Source: Paraburkholderia acidipaludis NBRC 101816 (GTDB taxonomy: Bacteria > Pseudomonadota > Gammaproteobacteria > Burkholderiales > Burkholderiaceae). From it: 64,000 bases of DNA. Both the position numbers and the translations under genes were made by a program. Below, piece by piece: positions 1 through 7,968 of this stretch. Numbering within the stretch: position 1 is the stretch's first letter; the number at the start of each line of letters is the position of its first letter. The stretch spans positions 108,791 to 172,790 of the forward strand of contig NZ_BAXZ01000019.1 of assembly GCF_000684975.1 (NCBI RefSeq). Direction: 5' to 3'. Under the pieces are notes generated by a model, which was not told the DNA's origin, searched no databases, and was given only the letters and a program-made list of their open reading frames with translations.

Positions 1-868
1 GGTTGTTCGTGGCGGTGCTGGCCGTGCTGCCGAAGGTCGTGCCGGCCGTCGAGACCGCGCCGCCCAGCTTGGCGAGCACGCCCGAAAGCGGCACGCCGAG
101 GCCCGTCGTCGTTCCCACCTGCTGAGTGACGAGACCGGCCGTGAGCACGATCGGCGTGATGGCCGTGCTGATGGGCTGCGTGACCTGTTGCACGGGCGCC
201 GAGGAGAGCACGTTGCCAAGGACCGCGCCGCCCGCGTTGACCGTGTTCGCCGTCGTGGCGAGCACGCCTGCCACCGGCGACGTGACGGGGGAAAGCGGCG
301 AGAGCGGGCCGCTGCCGAGACCGCTCACGGTCGACGAAAGGCCGTTGACTACACCGCTCGTCGAGCTCACCACGCTGCCGAGGCCGGCAACCGTGGCGCC
401 CACCGGGTTCGTGCTCGATCCGGTCTGGCCGACACCGCCCGCGAGGTCGTTGGCGAGCGCGTTGACCACGCCGCCCGTGCTCGCGACGGTGCTGCCGAGG
501 CCCGACGTGACGCCGCTCGCGCCGGGTATGGGTGCGGAACTGATGGTGTTGCCGAGGTCGGCGGCAGTCTTGGCGACCGAGGTCAGCGCACCGCTCGTCC
601 CGGTTGTGCCGCTGGACGTCGTCGAGCCCCCGCCACCCGTGTTCGTGCCGCTGCCGCCGCCCGTCGAGCCGGTCGTGGTGCCGCCTCCCGTGCCGCTGGT
701 GCCGCCGGTGCCGGTTGCACCGCTCGCCGCGGTGTTGGGCGGCGTATAGCTGCTGCCGCCGCAGGCCGCGAGCGCGCACGCTACCGCGCAGGCGAGCGCC
801 GTGAGGCGCAAGCCGCGCACGAGCGTCTGGGTCTGTTCGTTGAAAACCGCCGTTGCGCTGGTGGACAT
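1..868 (-). CDS. Gly/Ser/Thr-rich surface lipoprotein (3' end outside window)
   Basis: The reading frame opens at an ATG (868) with a GAGGAG ribosome-binding site just upstream and stays open for 289 codons to the window edge, so the C-terminus is missing. The N-terminus is a lipoprotein signal with lipobox L33-A-A-C36 followed by GGSS. The rest is low-complexity Gly/Thr/Ser sequence with recurring blocks such as GPLSPLSPVTSP and SSAPVQQVTQPIS. It is a clear paralogue of the next gene (908-2404): both share the VQQVTQ..ITPI segment and similar spacing. Probably an outer-membrane-anchored, extended surface protein; annotation pipelines often call such proteins collagen-like. No enzymatic motif is visible. 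Its position next to the Tad locus suggests a cell-surface role, which is inference. Confidence 0.75.
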   Translation of the reverse strand, partial: MSTSATAVFNEQTQTLVRGLRLTALACAVACALAACGGSSYTPPNTAASGATGTGGTSGTGGGTTTGSTGGGSGTNTGGGGSTTSSGTTGTSGALTSVAKTAADLGNTISSAPIPGASGVTSGLGSTVASTGGVVNALANDLAGGVGQTGSSTNPVGATVAGLGSVVSSTSGVVNGLSSTVSGLGSGPLSPLSPVTSPVAGVLATTANTVNAGGAVLGNVLSSAPVQQVTQPISTAITPIVLTAGLVTQQVGTTTGLGVPLSGVLAKLGGAVSTAGTTFGSTASTATNN

Positions 869-907
869 GACGGTGTCTCCTCGTTTGAAAGAGTGGTTCG
901 AATGCGC

Positions 908-2404
908 TTATTTCTTGGCGCCGAGCAGGCCGCCCACGAGCGAGGTCAAGCCGGCGAGCGGGCCCGTCGTGCTGCTGCTCGTCCCGCCGCTCGAGGACAC
1001 GAGCGAGAGACCTGGGGTGGTGCTGCCGCTGCTCGCGCCATGCGAGCCCGAGGCGCTCGCGCCCGTGCCGGCCACGGCGCCGACACCGACTCCTACGCCG
1101 ACACCGCCTGCTGCGCCGGTGACCGTGCTGGTCAGGCTTGAGACGAGGCTCGTCACGGGGGCGAGCGGATTGCTGCCGCTGCTGCCGGAACTGCCGGCGC
1201 CGCCGATGCCGCCGGTCAAGCCGCCAAGAAGGCTCGTGACAGGGGCAAGCGGGCCGCTGCCCGAGCTGCCCGAGCCGCCGGTCGCGCTACCGAGGAGGCT
1301 CGTGATCGGAGCGAGCGGATTGCTGCTCGAGCTACCGCCTGTCAGCAGTCCACCGGCCGAGGCGACCGTCTTGCCCGTATCGGCGACGAGCGTGCCGACG
1401 CCGGTAGTGACCGGATTCGTGCCGCCGCCCGCCTGTGCGACGAGCGCGCCGCCCTTCTGGAGTCCGCCGCCGACCGCCTGCAGCAGGCCGTTGACCGGCG
1501 TGCCGACGCCCGTGGCATTGCCAAGCGTTTGCGTGGTGGCGGCGAGCACCGAGGTGATCGGCGTGATGGCCGAGCTGAGCTGCTGCGTGACCTGCTGGAC
1601 CGGCCCTTGCGAAAGGGCCGACGTGAGCGTCTGGCCGCCGGTGGTGAGCGCCGAGCCGAGCGTGTCGACGGCGCCGCCGACGGGCGTCGTGAGCGCGGCG
1701 AGCGGCGCGAGCGGGCCGCTGCCGAGGCTCGTGACGAGCTGGCCGGCGCTCGTGACGGCCTTGCCGACGTCGCTCACGGCGCCGCCGGTGCTGGCGAGCG
1801 TGGTGCCGACCGGATTGCTGCCGGCGCCGATCTGGCCGAGGCCTTGCGAAACGCCCGTGCCGAGCGCCGAGACGGCCGCGCCGGCGTTCTGCACGATACC
1901 GCCGGCGGCGCTCGTGGTCGCGGAGCTGACACCCGGCAACGATTGCGAGGCGATCAACGTGCCGAGACCCGTTGCCGTCGAGCCGGCGGCATTCACGACA
2001 TTGCCGGCGGCGTTCGCGACCTGGCCCACGGCATTGGCGGCGACGGTCGAACCGCCGCCGCCCGAACCGTTGCCATTGCCGTTGCTGCCGGTCGTGGTGC
2101 CGCCCCCGTTCCCCCCTCCATTGCCCGTGCCGCTGCCGCTATCGCCGGTGGTCGTGCCGCCATTACCGCTTCCCGTGCTGCTGCCGTTGCTGCCGGTGGT
2201 GGTGCCTGCACCGCTGTCGCCGCTTCCGCTCGAACTGCCCGAGCCGCTGGAGCCGCTCGTGGACAGTGTGCCGCCGCCGCTACCCGTGCCCGTGCCGCTG
2301 CTGAGCGTGCCGGAGCCGCCGCATGCGCTCAACGAAAGCATGGCGGCGGCGGTGGCCGCGATGAGCGTCAAGCGTGCGGCGTTGCCGATCGTGTTCTGAT
2401 GCAT
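908..2404 (-). CDS. Gly/Ser/Thr-rich repeat lipoprotein
   Basis: About 498 residues from the ATG at 2404, chosen over an ATG 12 codons upstream because an AGGG ribosome-binding site precedes it. The signal peptide ends in lipobox L25-S-A-C28 followed by GG, so the protein should be lipidated. After it comes a long SG/TG-rich linker, then imperfect repeats built on NPLAPVTSLL / GPLAPVTSLLGG (at least five copies towards the C-terminus), and a C-terminal GLLGAKK. It lies in tandem with its paralogue ending at 868 and is divergent from flp across a regulatory region with strong dyads. Role unknown; an exposed structural or adhesive surface lipoprotein is the simplest reading. The dense GC-rich repeats could support copy-number variation. 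Confidence 0.8.
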   Translation of the reverse strand: MHQNTIGNAARLTLIAATAAAMLSLSACGGSGTLSSGTGTGSGGGTLSTSGSSGSGSSSGSGDSGAGTTTGSNGSSTGSGNGGTTTGDSGSGTGNGGGNGGGTTTGSNGNGNGSGGGGSTVAANAVGQVANAAGNVVNAAGSTATGLGTLIASQSLPGVSSATTSAAGGIVQNAGAAVSALGTGVSQGLGQIGAGSNPVGTTLASTGGAVSDVGKAVTSAGQLVTSLGSGPLAPLAALTTPVGGAVDTLGSALTTGGQTLTSALSQGPVQQVTQQLSSAITPITSVLAATTQTLGNATGVGTPVNGLLQAVGGGLQKGGALVAQAGGGTNPVTTGVGTLVADTGKTVASAGGLLTGGSSSSNPLAPITSLLGSATGGSGSSGSGPLAPVTSLLGGLTGGIGGAGSSGSSGSNPLAPVTSLVSSLTSTVTGAAGGVGVGVGVGAVAGTGASASGSHGASSGSTTPGLSLVSSSGGTSSSTTGPLAGLTSLVGGLLGAKK

Positions 2405-2616
2405 GGTGCCCTCGTCTCGTGTGGTATCTGCTTGTGTCATTTGTCTGGACTACGTGCCCATATCTGCAACAGATGTGCCAGGCAGCGGCGAGGGCGATGA
2501 CGTGCAGAAAACCGCGTACTAGAGGGGTTTTTCAAATCAAGGCGTGCCAAGCATCTGGCCGCGTCTTTTGTCGAAGGAATCGTTTGCACGGATGTCGCGA
2601 GACCTTGTGCTGGCAA

Positions 2617-2669
2617 GCGTTACGTCACGTAACGCCGGCATGGCGGCGTTACGGAACAAGACGTAACGC
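2617..2669. promoter_or_regulatory. Two adjacent GCGTTACG dyads (putative operators)
   Basis: GCGTTACG-TCA-CGTAACGC occupies 2617-2635 and GCGTTACG-N8-CGTAACGC occupies 2646-2669: four perfect copies of one octamer within 53 bp, arranged as two inverted pairs. A further GTTACGC lies at 2778-2784 inside the flp promoter spacer. The dyads lie midway between the lipoprotein and flp starts and could serve either. A related dyad lies upstream of manC (47369-47392). The binding protein is unknown. Confidence 0.6.
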
Positions 2670-2760
2670 GATGACTTTCTAGTCCTGAATAGTGCAGTCA
2701 TGGTTTGTCCGAGCTAAACAACACAACGCCCATGCCGATAATGAAAATACGAGAGGGCGA

Positions 2761-2789
2761 TTGCGCAACGAAGGTTGTTACGCTATAAA
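2761..2789 (+). promoter_or_regulatory. Candidate sigma70 promoter for flp/tad operon
   Basis: TTGCGC (2761-2766), 17-bp spacer, TATAAA (2784-2789). The -10 is one base from consensus. A GTTACGC half-site overlaps the spacer and -10 edge, so a protein binding the upstream dyads could also contact the promoter. No convincing -24/-12 element was found upstream of flp even though a sigma-54 activator ends the operon. Confidence 0.45.
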
Positions 2790-2981
2790 AGCCGCACAAG
2801 GAGAGCCGGACGCATGCATCAGGAGAGGTATGTATGCGATTTGGGCCAACGTCAGCGAGCCGTAATAGAGGCTCGCGCGCAGCTGGACCGGATGCGCAGG
2901 CGACTATTCACGATACGGGCAAGGCTTTGTGAAGCCGGCGCAGGACAACGTGAAAGCGAAATAAAGAGAGAGAGGGCCGAA

Positions 2982-3170
2982 ATGAACAAGCTGTTCAAAC
3001 AATTCATCAAGTCGGAAGACGGGGTTACCGCGCTCGAATATGGGCTGATTGCTGGCCTGATTGCGCTGACCATTGCCGCTTCTGTCACGAGCGTGGGTAA
3101 CGAGCTGAAGACTGTGTTCACGAACATCGTGACATCTGTGACTGCCGCAGTCACAGCTTCAGCCGGCTAA
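2982..3170 (+). CDS. flp: Flp/Fap type IVb pilin
   Basis: A 62-residue major pilin subunit of the Flp pilus, used for tight adherence and biofilm formation. The short basic leader MNKLFKQFIKSEDG is followed by VTALEYGLIAGLIAL. This matches the Flp processing site: cleavage after Gly14 leaves Glu at +5 and Tyr at +6, with a hydrophobic helix behind. The C-terminus is small and Thr/Val/Ala rich, as in other Flp pilins. The ATG at 2982 follows AGAGGGCCGAA. It heads the locus and is followed by the prepilin peptidase gene that would process it. Confidence 0.95.
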   Translation: MNKLFKQFIKSEDGVTALEYGLIAGLIALTIAASVTSVGNELKTVFTNIVTSVTAAVTASAG

Positions 3171-3282
3171 GCGACTTATCGTTCCGAGTTCGCAGTAGTC
3201 CGTAATAAAGCGGTCGTTCCGCTTTGCCCGCGCGCCGGTCTTTCGGCGCGCGCGAATTGCTGCGCGCGTCGAAAGACCGGCT

Positions 3283-3786
3283 ATGACACTCACCCTACTC
3301 AGCGGCCTCGTGTTCGGCGCCTGGACGGTGGCAGTCGCGATCGGCGATTGCTGTTCCCGCCGTGTGCCCAACGCCCTCGTTGTGGCGGGCCTATGCGCTG
3401 CGCTCGCCGCGTCGCTGCTGCACGCCGGGCCGGCGCGCATCGGTCCCGGGCAGGCACTTGGCGCCACCTTGGTCAGTGCCGCTGCGCTCATGCCGTGCTT
3501 CGTGCTCGGCGTAATGGGTGCGGGCGACGTCAAGGTGTTCGCCGTGCTCGGAGCGTGGTGCGGATTGCATCTGTTGTTCGACCTGTGGATCGTCGCTAGT
3601 ATCGCTGCGGGTGTGCATGCTGCGGCGACGCTGATCGCGCTCCGCTGGCGCAGCAGTGCGGCACGATCTCAAGGAGTGCAGATATTTACGGTGGGTGGGC
3701 GGCGCGGTACGCCATACGCCGCCTACCTGACCATGCTGGCCTTTGCATGGCTTGCGTGGCAGTTCGCGCTCGGGAGTACGCGATGA
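3283..3786 (+). CDS. cpaA: Prepilin peptidase CpaA/TadV
   Basis: A 167-residue integral membrane aspartic protease that cleaves Flp and TadE/TadG-type pseudopilin leaders. The two catalytic aspartates of the family are visible: D22 in AIGDCCSRRVPN and the second in the GxGD motif GAGDVK (about residue 84). Several hydrophobic helices span the chain. Length fits the short TadV type, which lacks the N-methylation domain of PilD. The stop overlaps the tadE start (ATGA at 3783-3786), indicating translational coupling. Confidence 0.93.
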   Translation: MTLTLLSGLVFGAWTVAVAIGDCCSRRVPNALVVAGLCAALAASLLHAGPARIGPGQALGATLVSAAALMPCFVLGVMGAGDVKVFAVLGAWCGLHLLFDLWIVASIAAGVHAAATLIALRWRSSAARSQGVQIFTVGGRRGTPYAAYLTMLAFAWLAWQFALGSTR

Positions 3787-4262
3787 GCCGGGTCACGGGC
3801 AAGCCCATGCGTCGCACGACGCAGCGCGGTACCGCCGCAGTTGAATTCGCGATCGTGTTTCCAGTGTTCTTCCTCGTGCTCTACGCAATCATCACGTACA
3901 GCATGGTGTTTCTCACACAGCAGAGTCTCACGGCAGCAGCGGAAGAGGGTGCGCGTGCCGCGCTCGTTTGGCAGAGCGCGACGAGCGACGAATTGGCCTT
4001 AAATGCGCGTGCCACGCAGGCATGCACGCGCGCGGCGACGGTCGTGAGCTGGCTGCCCGTCGCGGCCCACTGCACCCCCGCGATAAGCTCCGCGCCGTCG
4101 GGTTGCACGAACAATCCCGCCATGGACTGCATCCAGGTGACGCTGACTTACGCATACGAGACGAATCCACTCGTGCCGATATTGCCTCTTCTGAGCATCG
4201 CTATACCGCAGTCGCTCACCGGTCAGGCGACCGTGCAAATCGATCCGGAGAATCTGCTGTGA
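3783..4262 (+). CDS. tadE: TadE-family pseudopilin
   Basis: About 159 residues from the ATG that overlaps the cpaA stop. After a basic N-terminus comes the TadE signature RGTAAVEFAIVFPVFFLVLY: a short leader, a Glu five residues after the probable cleavage point, then a hydrophobic helix. The following QQSLTAAAEEGARAAL is typical of TadE-like proteins. Four cysteines in the C-terminal half could form disulfides outside the inner membrane. TadE pseudopilins help pilus assembly and are processed by TadV. Confidence 0.9.
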   Translation: MSRVTGKPMRRTTQRGTAAVEFAIVFPVFFLVLYAIITYSMVFLTQQSLTAAAEEGARAALVWQSATSDELALNARATQACTRAATVVSWLPVAAHCTPAISSAPSGCTNNPAMDCIQVTLTYAYETNPLVPILPLLSIAIPQSLTGQATVQIDPENLL

Positions 4263-4323
4263 TGCGCACTCGGACCCACTCTTACGCAATCGCGCCGCTC
4301 CACCGAAGCCAGGGTGATCGTTC

Positions 4324-5259
4324 ATGGCGAATCTGACCAAAGTCGTCGCGGGCCTGCTGATTGCCGCTGCGCTCGTGCTCGGCGCGTTTGCCTTCATGCT
4401 GGCGCGTCGCGCGCCTCCGGCGCCGGTTGTCCAGCCCGTTTCTTCTGCAGTACAAACGCTCGTGCCGGTCGTCGTCGCCACGCGCACGCTGCCCGCGGGC
4501 CAGCCGATTCCCGCCGACGCGCTGCGCGTACAGACGCTGCCTATCCATCCCGCGGGTGCGTTCAACGACAAGGCGCTGATTGCCGGCCGCGTGCCGCTTG
4601 ACGAGATCGCGGCGGACACCCCCGTGCTCGACGCGCAGCTGTCGTCGAGTCTCGCGACCAGCATCCAGCCTGGCGAGCGTGCCGTGGCGGTGCGTGTCGA
4701 CGAGGTCAACGCGGTGGGCTACGAGCTCAGGCCCGGCAATTACGTCGATGTGTTTTTCACGCTGCGCCGCGACGGCGCGGTGAGCGGCGGCGAAGTGGGC
4801 CGCACCCAGGCGCGGCTTCTCGTTTCGAAGGCGCGCGTGCTGGTCTTCGGCAATCCTGCCGACGCAACGCCGCCGCGCGGCAACACGCAGCGCACGAGCG
4901 GCTTCGGCACGCAGAACATGGCGCCGCGCACCGCCGTACTCGCGGTGCCGGTGACCGAAGTGGACAAGCTGGCCCTCGCGCAAAACCAGGGACAACTGAT
5001 TTTGGCGCTGCGCAATCCGACCGATGACGACACGGTCGATCCTTCGGCATTCGCGGCGCCTCCGGGCGTGATCAAGGTCGTGTCGCACGATGCGCCGCAG
5101 GGCTCGACGCGCGCGGCGGAGGGTGTGGCGCTCGATCAGCTCGCGGGCGGCAGTGCGCCGCGCGAGCCACTGGCAGCCGCAACACATCGCAACGCGCCGG
5201 CGGCGCGCGGCGGTATCGAAGTGATACGGGGCGGGCGAGCGGAAACGGTTGCCTGGTAA
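4324..5259 (+). CDS. cpaB: Flp pilus assembly protein CpaB/RcpC
   Basis: 311 residues with an N-terminal membrane anchor (about residues 8-27) followed by a SAF domain (PVVVATRTLPAGQPIPADALRV) and the periplasmic CpaB/RcpC domain. Family members act in the periplasm with the RcpA secretin and influence Flp modification or channel assembly. Sequence similarity is clear from the SAF motif and from GYELRPGNYVDVFFT. It begins 61 bp after tadE and precedes the secretin gene, the usual order. Confidence 0.9.
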   Translation: MANLTKVVAGLLIAAALVLGAFAFMLARRAPPAPVVQPVSSAVQTLVPVVVATRTLPAGQPIPADALRVQTLPIHPAGAFNDKALIAGRVPLDEIAADTPVLDAQLSSSLATSIQPGERAVAVRVDEVNAVGYELRPGNYVDVFFTLRRDGAVSGGEVGRTQARLLVSKARVLVFGNPADATPPRGNTQRTSGFGTQNMAPRTAVLAVPVTEVDKLALAQNQGQLILALRNPTDDDTVDPSAFAAPPGVIKVVSHDAPQGSTRAAEGVALDQLAGGSAPREPLAAATHRNAPAARGGIEVIRGGRAETVAW

Positions 5260-5301
5260 TGTGCCGCACAGGCGCGGCGGGTTTGTGGCAAGCAAAACAA
5301 T

Positions 5302-6690
5302 ATGACGATGACGAGGAAACTCGCGGCGGCCCTCGTGGCATCCGCGTGCGCCGGGCTTCTCACGCTCGCGTTTGCGACGGCGCCCGCACGCGCTGCGCCG
5401 GGTGTGCAAGGAGGATCGGCGGCGCTGCCGCAGGCGGTCGAGCTCACGGTGGGTGAGCAGCGCACGCTGCCGGTTTCGGGCGCATTGCGGCGCATCGCGG
5501 TGGGGGATCCCTCGATCGCGGACGTGCTGATCGTGCGCGGCGACCGGCGCGGCGGCGTGCTGCTGGTCGGCAAGGCGCCGGGCACGACGAACGTGATGCT
5601 GTGGGACGGCGGCGACACGGCGAGCACGATCACGGTCAACGTGACGACGAGCGCCGCGCGTGCCTTGCTCGGCCCCGATACGCCGGCGGTGAAGACGCTG
5701 AACGGCACGGCGATCATCACGGGCGAGGCGGCGACGATGGAGGCGCACCAGCGCGCGGTGGTCGCGGCGGAGAGTGCGCTTGGCAAGGATGCGAAGCCCG
5801 ATAGCGTGCTCGACGCCTCGAGCGTGGCGACGCGTGCGGTGGTTCAGGTGGATGTGCGGGTGGTGGAGTTCAGCCGGTCGGTGCTCAAGCAGATCGGATT
5901 CAACTTTTTCCGCCAGAACAACGGTTTTTCGTTCGGCTCGTTCGGACCTTCGTCGCTGTCGTCGGGCGCGAACAATACGGCAGCGCCCACGGCGCTCACG
6001 GGGATCACGCCGATCTCTTCGGCGTTCAATCTCGTGTTCTCGTCGGCGTCGCATGGGCTGTTTTCGGATCTGAGCCTCATGGAGACGAACAATCTCGCGC
6101 GTGTGCTGGCCGAGCCGACGCTCGTGGCGCTCTCGGGGCAGAACGCGAGTTTTCTCGCGGGCGGCGAAATTCCCGTGCCGGTGCCGCAGGCGCTCGGCGC
6201 GACGTCGATCGAATACAAGCCGTACGGCATCGGGCTCACGCTCACGCCTACCGTGCTTTCGCCGCAGCGCATCGCGCTGAAGGTCGCGCCCGAGGCGAGC
6301 CAGCTGGACTACACGAACGCCGTGACGATCAGCGGCGTTTCGGTGCCGGCGATCACGACGCGCCGTGCGGAAACGACCGTCGAGCTGGGTGATGGCGAGA
6401 GTTTCGTGATCGGCGGCCTGATCGACCGCGAGACGTCGTCGAATGTGAACAAGGTGCCGCTCCTGGGCGATCTGCCGGTGATCGGCACGTTCTTCAAGCA
6501 GCTGCAGTATCAGCAGACCGACAACGAACTGGTCATCATCGTGACGCCGCATCTGGTTTCACCGCTCGCGAAGAACGCCACGCTGCCTGCGACGCCTGGT
6601 GAGCAGTCCGAACAGCGCGACGGCCCGGTCTGGCGCGCGTTGCTGGGCGGTGCGGCCTCGCGCGATCCGGTGCCGGGATTTTCGCCGTGA
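5302..6690 (+). CDS. cpaC: Tad outer-membrane secretin CpaC/RcpA
   Basis: 462 residues forming the outer-membrane channel for the Flp pilus. A Sec signal peptide ends near ATAPARA (about residue 32). Next come the pilus-assembly N domain (LTVGEQRTLPVSGALRRIAVGDPSIADVL) and a BON-like segment (about 125-185). The C-terminal half is the secretin domain, with VLAEPTLVALSGQNASFLAGGEIPVPVP near residue 268 and SFVIGGLIDRE and PLLGDLPVIGTFF further on. Length and domain order are normal for RcpA. Confidence 0.95.
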   Translation: MTMTRKLAAALVASACAGLLTLAFATAPARAAPGVQGGSAALPQAVELTVGEQRTLPVSGALRRIAVGDPSIADVLIVRGDRRGGVLLVGKAPGTTNVMLWDGGDTASTITVNVTTSAARALLGPDTPAVKTLNGTAIITGEAATMEAHQRAVVAAESALGKDAKPDSVLDASSVATRAVVQVDVRVVEFSRSVLKQIGFNFFRQNNGFSFGSFGPSSLSSGANNTAAPTALTGITPISSAFNLVFSSASHGLFSDLSLMETNNLARVLAEPTLVALSGQNASFLAGGEIPVPVPQALGATSIEYKPYGIGLTLTPTVLSPQRIALKVAPEASQLDYTNAVTISGVSVPAITTRRAETTVELGDGESFVIGGLIDRETSSNVNKVPLLGDLPVIGTFFKQLQYQQTDNELVIIVTPHLVSPLAKNATLPATPGEQSEQRDGPVWRALLGGAASRDPVPGFSP

Positions 6691-6738
6691 GCGGGCCGGG
6701 GATGCCGGCGGCGCAGCAGCAAAAATGGGAGAGCAGTC

Positions 6739-7965
6739 ATGAACGCGAGAGTGCACTTGCAGGCTGACCGTACGGTTGCGGATTCCTTCGTATTCGCGTC
6801 GCCGGACGAAGCGCACGCGCGCTGGATCGCACGCTCGATCGGAGCGGCCGGCAAGATCGATGCCGTGGTGCTCGATCCGGCGCAGGTGACGCAGCGCATT
6901 GCGATGCACATGCCCTCGCTCCTGCTGGTGGACTTTTCGGAAGGGCGCGGCGCGGCGGCGAGTGCGGTGGCCGCGGCCGCGCACGCGGCATTTCCGGGGC
7001 TGCAGGTCATTGCGGTGGGCACGCTTGCCGAACCCGAGAGCGCCCTTGCCGCGCTGCGCGCCGGCGTGCGCGATTTCGTCGATATGGCGGCCGACGGCAG
7101 CGACGCGCTGCGTATCGTGCGCCAGGTGCTCGACAACCGCATCGAGCCGGTGAGCCGCCACGGCCATCTCACGGTGCTGCTGGGCGCGCGCGCGGGCATG
7201 GGCGTGACGACGCTTGCGGCGAACCTCGGTGCGCTGCTTGCGCACAAGGGCGCGGCGATCAACCGCCACACGGCGCTCCTCGACCTGGGCCTGCCGGCCG
7301 GCGACGGCGCGTTGCTGCTGAACGCGGGCAACGGCTTTTCGTTCGTCGACGCCGTGCGCAACTTGCGCCGCTTCGACCAGACCTTCGTGCACACGGCGCT
7401 CGCGCGCCACGAGAGCGGGCTGGCGCTGACGACCTTGCCCGCCGATCTCGGCGCGCTGCGCGAGGTCTCGTATCAATCCTCGGCAGCGCTGCTCACGCGG
7501 CTGCGCGCGTTCTTCGACCAGCAGCTGGTCGATCTCGGCGGCTTCTCGAACACGGAGTTCATCGCCCATGTCGTGCAGGCCGCCGACGATACGTGGCTCG
7601 TCTGCGACCAGAGCGTCGCCTCGATCGTTTCGGCGGCGCGCCAGCTCGATGCGCTGCGCGAGGGCGGTGTGGACCTGGCTCACGTGCAGCTCGTGCTCAA
7701 CCAGTACGAGGCGGAGCTCGACCTCTCCGCCGCGCAGATCGCTTCGCGCCTTGGCATCGAACTTGCGGGAGTGTTGCCGTCGCGACGCGTGGCGCTGTGC
7801 CAGGCGGCCAACCGCGGCAAGCTGCTCGCCGAGGCGGCGCCGCGCGATCCCTATGTGCGCGCGCTGGAGGCGCTCGCCGCGCAGCTCGACGGTCAGCGGC
7901 CGCGCGCGGCGAGAAAGCTCGAGGCGCTGCGCCGCTTTCTCCCACACTCTTCGAAGCGGTCGTAG
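6739..7965 (+). CDS. tadZ: Tad pilus localisation ATPase-like protein TadZ/CpaE
   Basis: 408 residues. The N-terminal 140 or so resemble a response-regulator fold without obvious phosphoacceptor signature; the rest is a MinD/ParA-like domain. The P-loop region reads GARAGMGVTTLAANLGALLA: the usual GKT lysine is replaced by Val, so the Walker A is degenerate, a known tendency in TadZ proteins. TadZ marks the pole or site where the Tad machine assembles. The start ATG follows GGGAGAGCAGTC. It lies directly upstream of the tadA ATPase gene with a 3-bp gap. Confidence 0.9.
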   Translation: MNARVHLQADRTVADSFVFASPDEAHARWIARSIGAAGKIDAVVLDPAQVTQRIAMHMPSLLLVDFSEGRGAAASAVAAAAHAAFPGLQVIAVGTLAEPESALAALRAGVRDFVDMAADGSDALRIVRQVLDNRIEPVSRHGHLTVLLGARAGMGVTTLAANLGALLAHKGAAINRHTALLDLGLPAGDGALLLNAGNGFSFVDAVRNLRRFDQTFVHTALARHESGLALTTLPADLGALREVSYQSSAALLTRLRAFFDQQLVDLGGFSNTEFIAHVVQAADDTWLVCDQSVASIVSAARQLDALREGGVDLAHVQLVLNQYEAELDLSAAQIASRLGIELAGVLPSRRVALCQAANRGKLLAEAAPRDPYVRALEALAAQLDGQRPRAARKLEALRRFLPHSSKRS

Positions 7966-7968
7966 ATC

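Larger units (their letters stand above)
2405..2981. other. Intergenic regulatory region between lipoprotein gene and tad locus
   Basis: This stretch of about 580 bp separates the divergent lipoprotein gene (start 2404) and flp (start 2982). It holds the nested GCGTTACG dyads (2617-2669) and a sigma70-like promoter (2761-2789), leaving a leader of nearly 190 nt before flp. An open frame continuous with flp runs back to 2775, but the Flp family begins at the short leader MNKLFKQF, so the upstream part is treated as untranslated leader. Confidence 0.6.

Noticed and set aside
2543..2550. TTGGCACG on the minus strand, like the -24 half of a sigma-54 promoter, upstream of the lipoprotein gene
   Set aside because: No GC-containing -12 element occurs at the required spacing (the bases there are GATT).
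2775..2981. N-terminal extension of Flp to 131 residues
   Set aside because: Flp prepilins have short leaders ending in Gly before xxxxEY; the ATG at 2982 with AGAGGGCCG fits and the extension has no similarity.
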